A stretch of 64,000 nt of DNA from Mucilaginibacter aurantiaciroseus. Its GTDB lineage: Bacteria > Bacteroidota > Bacteroidia > Sphingobacteriales > Sphingobacteriaceae. Of the stretch, positions 62,524 through 64,000 are shown piece by piece. The stretch is taken from assembly GCF_024055595.1 (NCBI RefSeq), contig NZ_JAMXOF010000002.1:744001-808000 (forward strand), given 5' to 3'. The translations under genes and the position numbers were made by a program. Position 1 is the first letter of the stretch. Every line of letters starts with the position of its first letter. The notes below the pieces were generated by a model. The model did no database searches. It saw nothing but the letters and a program-made list of their open reading frames with translations, and was not told the DNA's origin.

Positions 62524-62563
62524 TTGCGCGCTCCTGGTTTTATGTTTTTGAAGATAGATAGCA

Positions 62564-63808
62564 TTAGTTATACAGTAGGTATTTAGTCCTCATGGCCTTA
62601 AACTTACTTAAGCCCGGCTCCCAGCTCTGGCGTATCTCCGCCTCGGTTTTACCTGCTACAATTTGTTTCCTCAACTCATCGGTACCGGCAAGCCTTTTAA
62701 AATAGGGTGTAAAAAAATGTGCCTTATCCGGGTATATTTTATACATATCAATTAACCACGCTAAATTAAGTTTTCCGCTGTTGCGAATGGTTTGCATATT
62801 GTAATTTTTAAGATCGAGACCGTAGCAAACGCTATCTTGCAGGGGTGGCTTATCGCTCATGCCCGGAATGCTCACGGGTTTAAAGTTAAAGTTGTACTTA
62901 TCTTTCAGACATGGGCTACCCACCACCTGAAAGGGGAATAGTGTACCTCGGCCAAGGCTTAGCTTTGTCCCTTCAAAAAAGCAGATATGCGGATATAACA
63001 GTATGGATTGCGCGGTGTTCAAATTTGGCGACGGGTTAACCGGCAGCACATAATCCATAGTACGGGCATAGTTGCCCACTTTTACAATTTTTAGCTTACA
63101 CCTTACTTTGTTTTTTAACCAACCCTGGCCGTTTATCATCTGGGCATATTCGGCAATGGTCATCCCGTGCAGTACCGGGATAGGGTGCATCCCCACGAAG
63201 GAGCGGAACCCGGCAGTGTCCAATATCGGGCCATCCACATAAACGCCGTTAGGGTTTGGCCTGTCCAATACCATCAGCTCGATATTGTTTTCGGCGCAGG
63301 CCTCCATTACATAATGCAGGGTAGATACATAGGTGTAAAACCTGGTGCCTACATCCTGAACGTCAAATATCATTAGGTCGATGCCTTTCAGGTCTTCGGG
63401 GGTTGGTTTAAAATGTTTTCCATAAAGGGATATGGCGGGCAGGCCGGTAACCGCATCTACGGTATTGCCAATCGTAGCGCCATCGCTGGCATTGCCCCTA
63501 AAACCATGCTCGGGGCCGTAGATCTTTTTAATATCCACGCCAAGTTTTAGCAAGCTATCTACCAATGGTTTTTTATTTGTACCAATGATGGATGTTTGGT
63601 TGATGAGCACCCCTATTTTGCGGCCTTTAAGATATGGCAGGTATAGGTCCAACCTGTCGGCAGCGGGTTGTATGGGTGCTGTTGTTTTTTTTACCACCAC
63701 CGTTTTAATGGTTTTGGTTGATGCTTTTGGTGCTTGCGCAAAGTCGTCGCATTTTAAAAATAGCAGGCTTAATGCAATTATGGCTGTGTACAGTTTAATA
63801 CCGGTCAT
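62564..63808 (-). CDS. DUF1343 / NamZ-family exo-beta-N-acetylmuramidase-like protein
   Basis: An exported protein of 414 residues; the N-terminal signal segment is followed by a Lys/Thr-rich linker. Family features: GRKIGVLINQTSIIG near residue 60, YGPEHGFRGNASDGATIGN near 95, MIFDVQDVGTRFYTYVSTLHYVMEA near 150 and DRPNPNGVYVDGP near 182. Characterised NamZ enzymes release N-acetylmuramic acid from peptidoglycan fragments, so a role in wall turnover in the periplasm is likely. It lies 40 nt upstream of fmt on the same strand. Confidence 0.88.
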   Translation of the reverse strand: MTGIKLYTAIIALSLLFLKCDDFAQAPKASTKTIKTVVVKKTTAPIQPAADRLDLYLPYLKGRKIGVLINQTSIIGTNKKPLVDSLLKLGVDIKKIYGPEHGFRGNASDGATIGNTVDAVTGLPAISLYGKHFKPTPEDLKGIDLMIFDVQDVGTRFYTYVSTLHYVMEACAENNIELMVLDRPNPNGVYVDGPILDTAGFRSFVGMHPIPVLHGMTIAEYAQMINGQGWLKNKVRCKLKIVKVGNYARTMDYVLPVNPSPNLNTAQSILLYPHICFFEGTKLSLGRGTLFPFQVVGSPCLKDKYNFNFKPVSIPGMSDKPPLQDSVCYGLDLKNYNMQTIRNSGKLNLAWLIDMYKIYPDKAHFFTPYFKRLAGTDELRKQIVAGKTEAEIRQSWEPGLSKFKAMRTKYLLYN

Positions 63809-63826
63809 GAGTTTTTGGTGTTAAAG

Positions 63827-63834
63827 CAAATTTA
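63827..63834 (-). promoter_or_regulatory. -7 element for the NamZ-like gene
   Basis: Minus-strand TAAATTTG matches TAnnTTTG, about 18 nt before the ATG. Confidence 0.45.
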
Positions 63835-63895
63835 AAAGCAGTATGTTTAAGTGTAAAAACGCATCTTTGCGAAGGTACAAAAAATCATTTCAGCA

Positions 63896-64000
63896 TTGAA
63901 TTTCGCCGGATTTATATCAAGTCGTATTACGTTTAAGAGTAAGCGTACTTTCTCTAAATTAATTGTCCGCATAGCCATTATTGGCATTATGCTGGGCCTT
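63896..64000 (+). CDS. ABC transporter permease (LolE/FtsX-like), 3' truncated
   Basis: The last 105 nt encode the first 35 residues of a membrane protein, starting at TTG: MNFAGFISSRITFKSKRTFS, then a hydrophobic segment LIVRIAIIGIMLGL. The short N-terminal amphipathic segment, followed by basic residues and the first helix, is typical of Bacteroidota lipoprotein-releasing/macrolide-type ABC permeases. The rest is beyond the window edge, so the assignment is provisional. Confidence 0.55.
   Translation, partial: MNFAGFISSRITFKSKRTFSKLIVRIAIIGIMLGL

Overview
The window looks like a piece of a Bacteroidota chromosome, most likely Sphingobacteriaceae (Mucilaginibacter/Pedobacter-like). The support is: families largely confined to that phylum (DUF6089, DUF4783, DUF4294, the CBS/NAD kinase/DUF6089/UppS/BamA/OmpH/MurI order, SusC-style plug motifs, bacillithiol enzyme BshB1); repeated promoter elements of the Bacteroidota type TAnnTTTG just upstream of starts; and intergenic hairpin repeats of a kind I associate with this group. 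No rRNA gene, complete tRNA gene, CRISPR array, prophage or complete insertion sequence is visible. Most of the window is core metabolism.

Layout. 1-4.1 kb: a Gfo/Idh/MocA oxidoreductase cut by the left edge, an aldo/keto reductase, an SDR and a YqeY protein. 4.2-13.8 kb: an envelope/cofactor block (hydrolase, CBS protein, nadK, DUF6089, an orphan ExbD, uppS, bamA, two ompH/skp genes, murI). 13.8-14.2 kb: a gene-free, hairpin-rich gap. 14.2-25.6 kb: the membrane half of respiratory complex I (nuoH-N) without nuoA-G, interleaved with three exported proteins that all carry TonB-receptor plug-like modules. 25.6-33.3 kb: amt, a nitrilase-family amidase, a long PurF-type amidotransferase, a LysE exporter and a sugar MFS permease. 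33.4-42.8 kb: dCMP deaminase, cmk, arfB, an LpxR-like protein, lon, a TPR protein and gpmI. 42.9-46.6 kb: DUF4783, nadC-plsY-M48 protease and DUF2071. 46.7-52.7 kb (minus strand): pabB, purA, fur, a probably frameshifted small exported gene and rsh. 52.8-54.7 kb: DUF4294-glutathione peroxidase-bshB1. 54.9-58 kb (minus strand): an unknown small protein, L-lysine 6-transaminase and a D-cysteine desulfhydrase-like enzyme. 58.1-64 kb: a pseudouridine synthase, a class IV aminotransferase, a decayed IS200/RAYT-like transposase, DUF3050, fmt, a NamZ-family protein and the start of an ABC permease.

Points of interest. (1) The nuo operon lacks A-G, begins after a hairpin cluster, and carries three barrel-less plug-domain proteins. 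(2) A tRNA 3'-end (T arm plus acceptor strand) is embedded antisense and in frame inside pabB. (3) A frameshifted IS200/RAYT-like transposase remnant lies beside a REP-like hairpin that recurs 32 kb away as an inverted pair. (4) The C-terminal end of a lost outer-membrane protein survives after lon. (5) There is a 34-nt perfect palindrome inside the nuo operon and a 24-nt one upstream of lat. (6) At least seven dispersed repeat families fill the gaps between genes. I do not see a clearly new multi-gene defence or mobile system. The plug-protein set inside nuo is the best candidate for undescribed biology.
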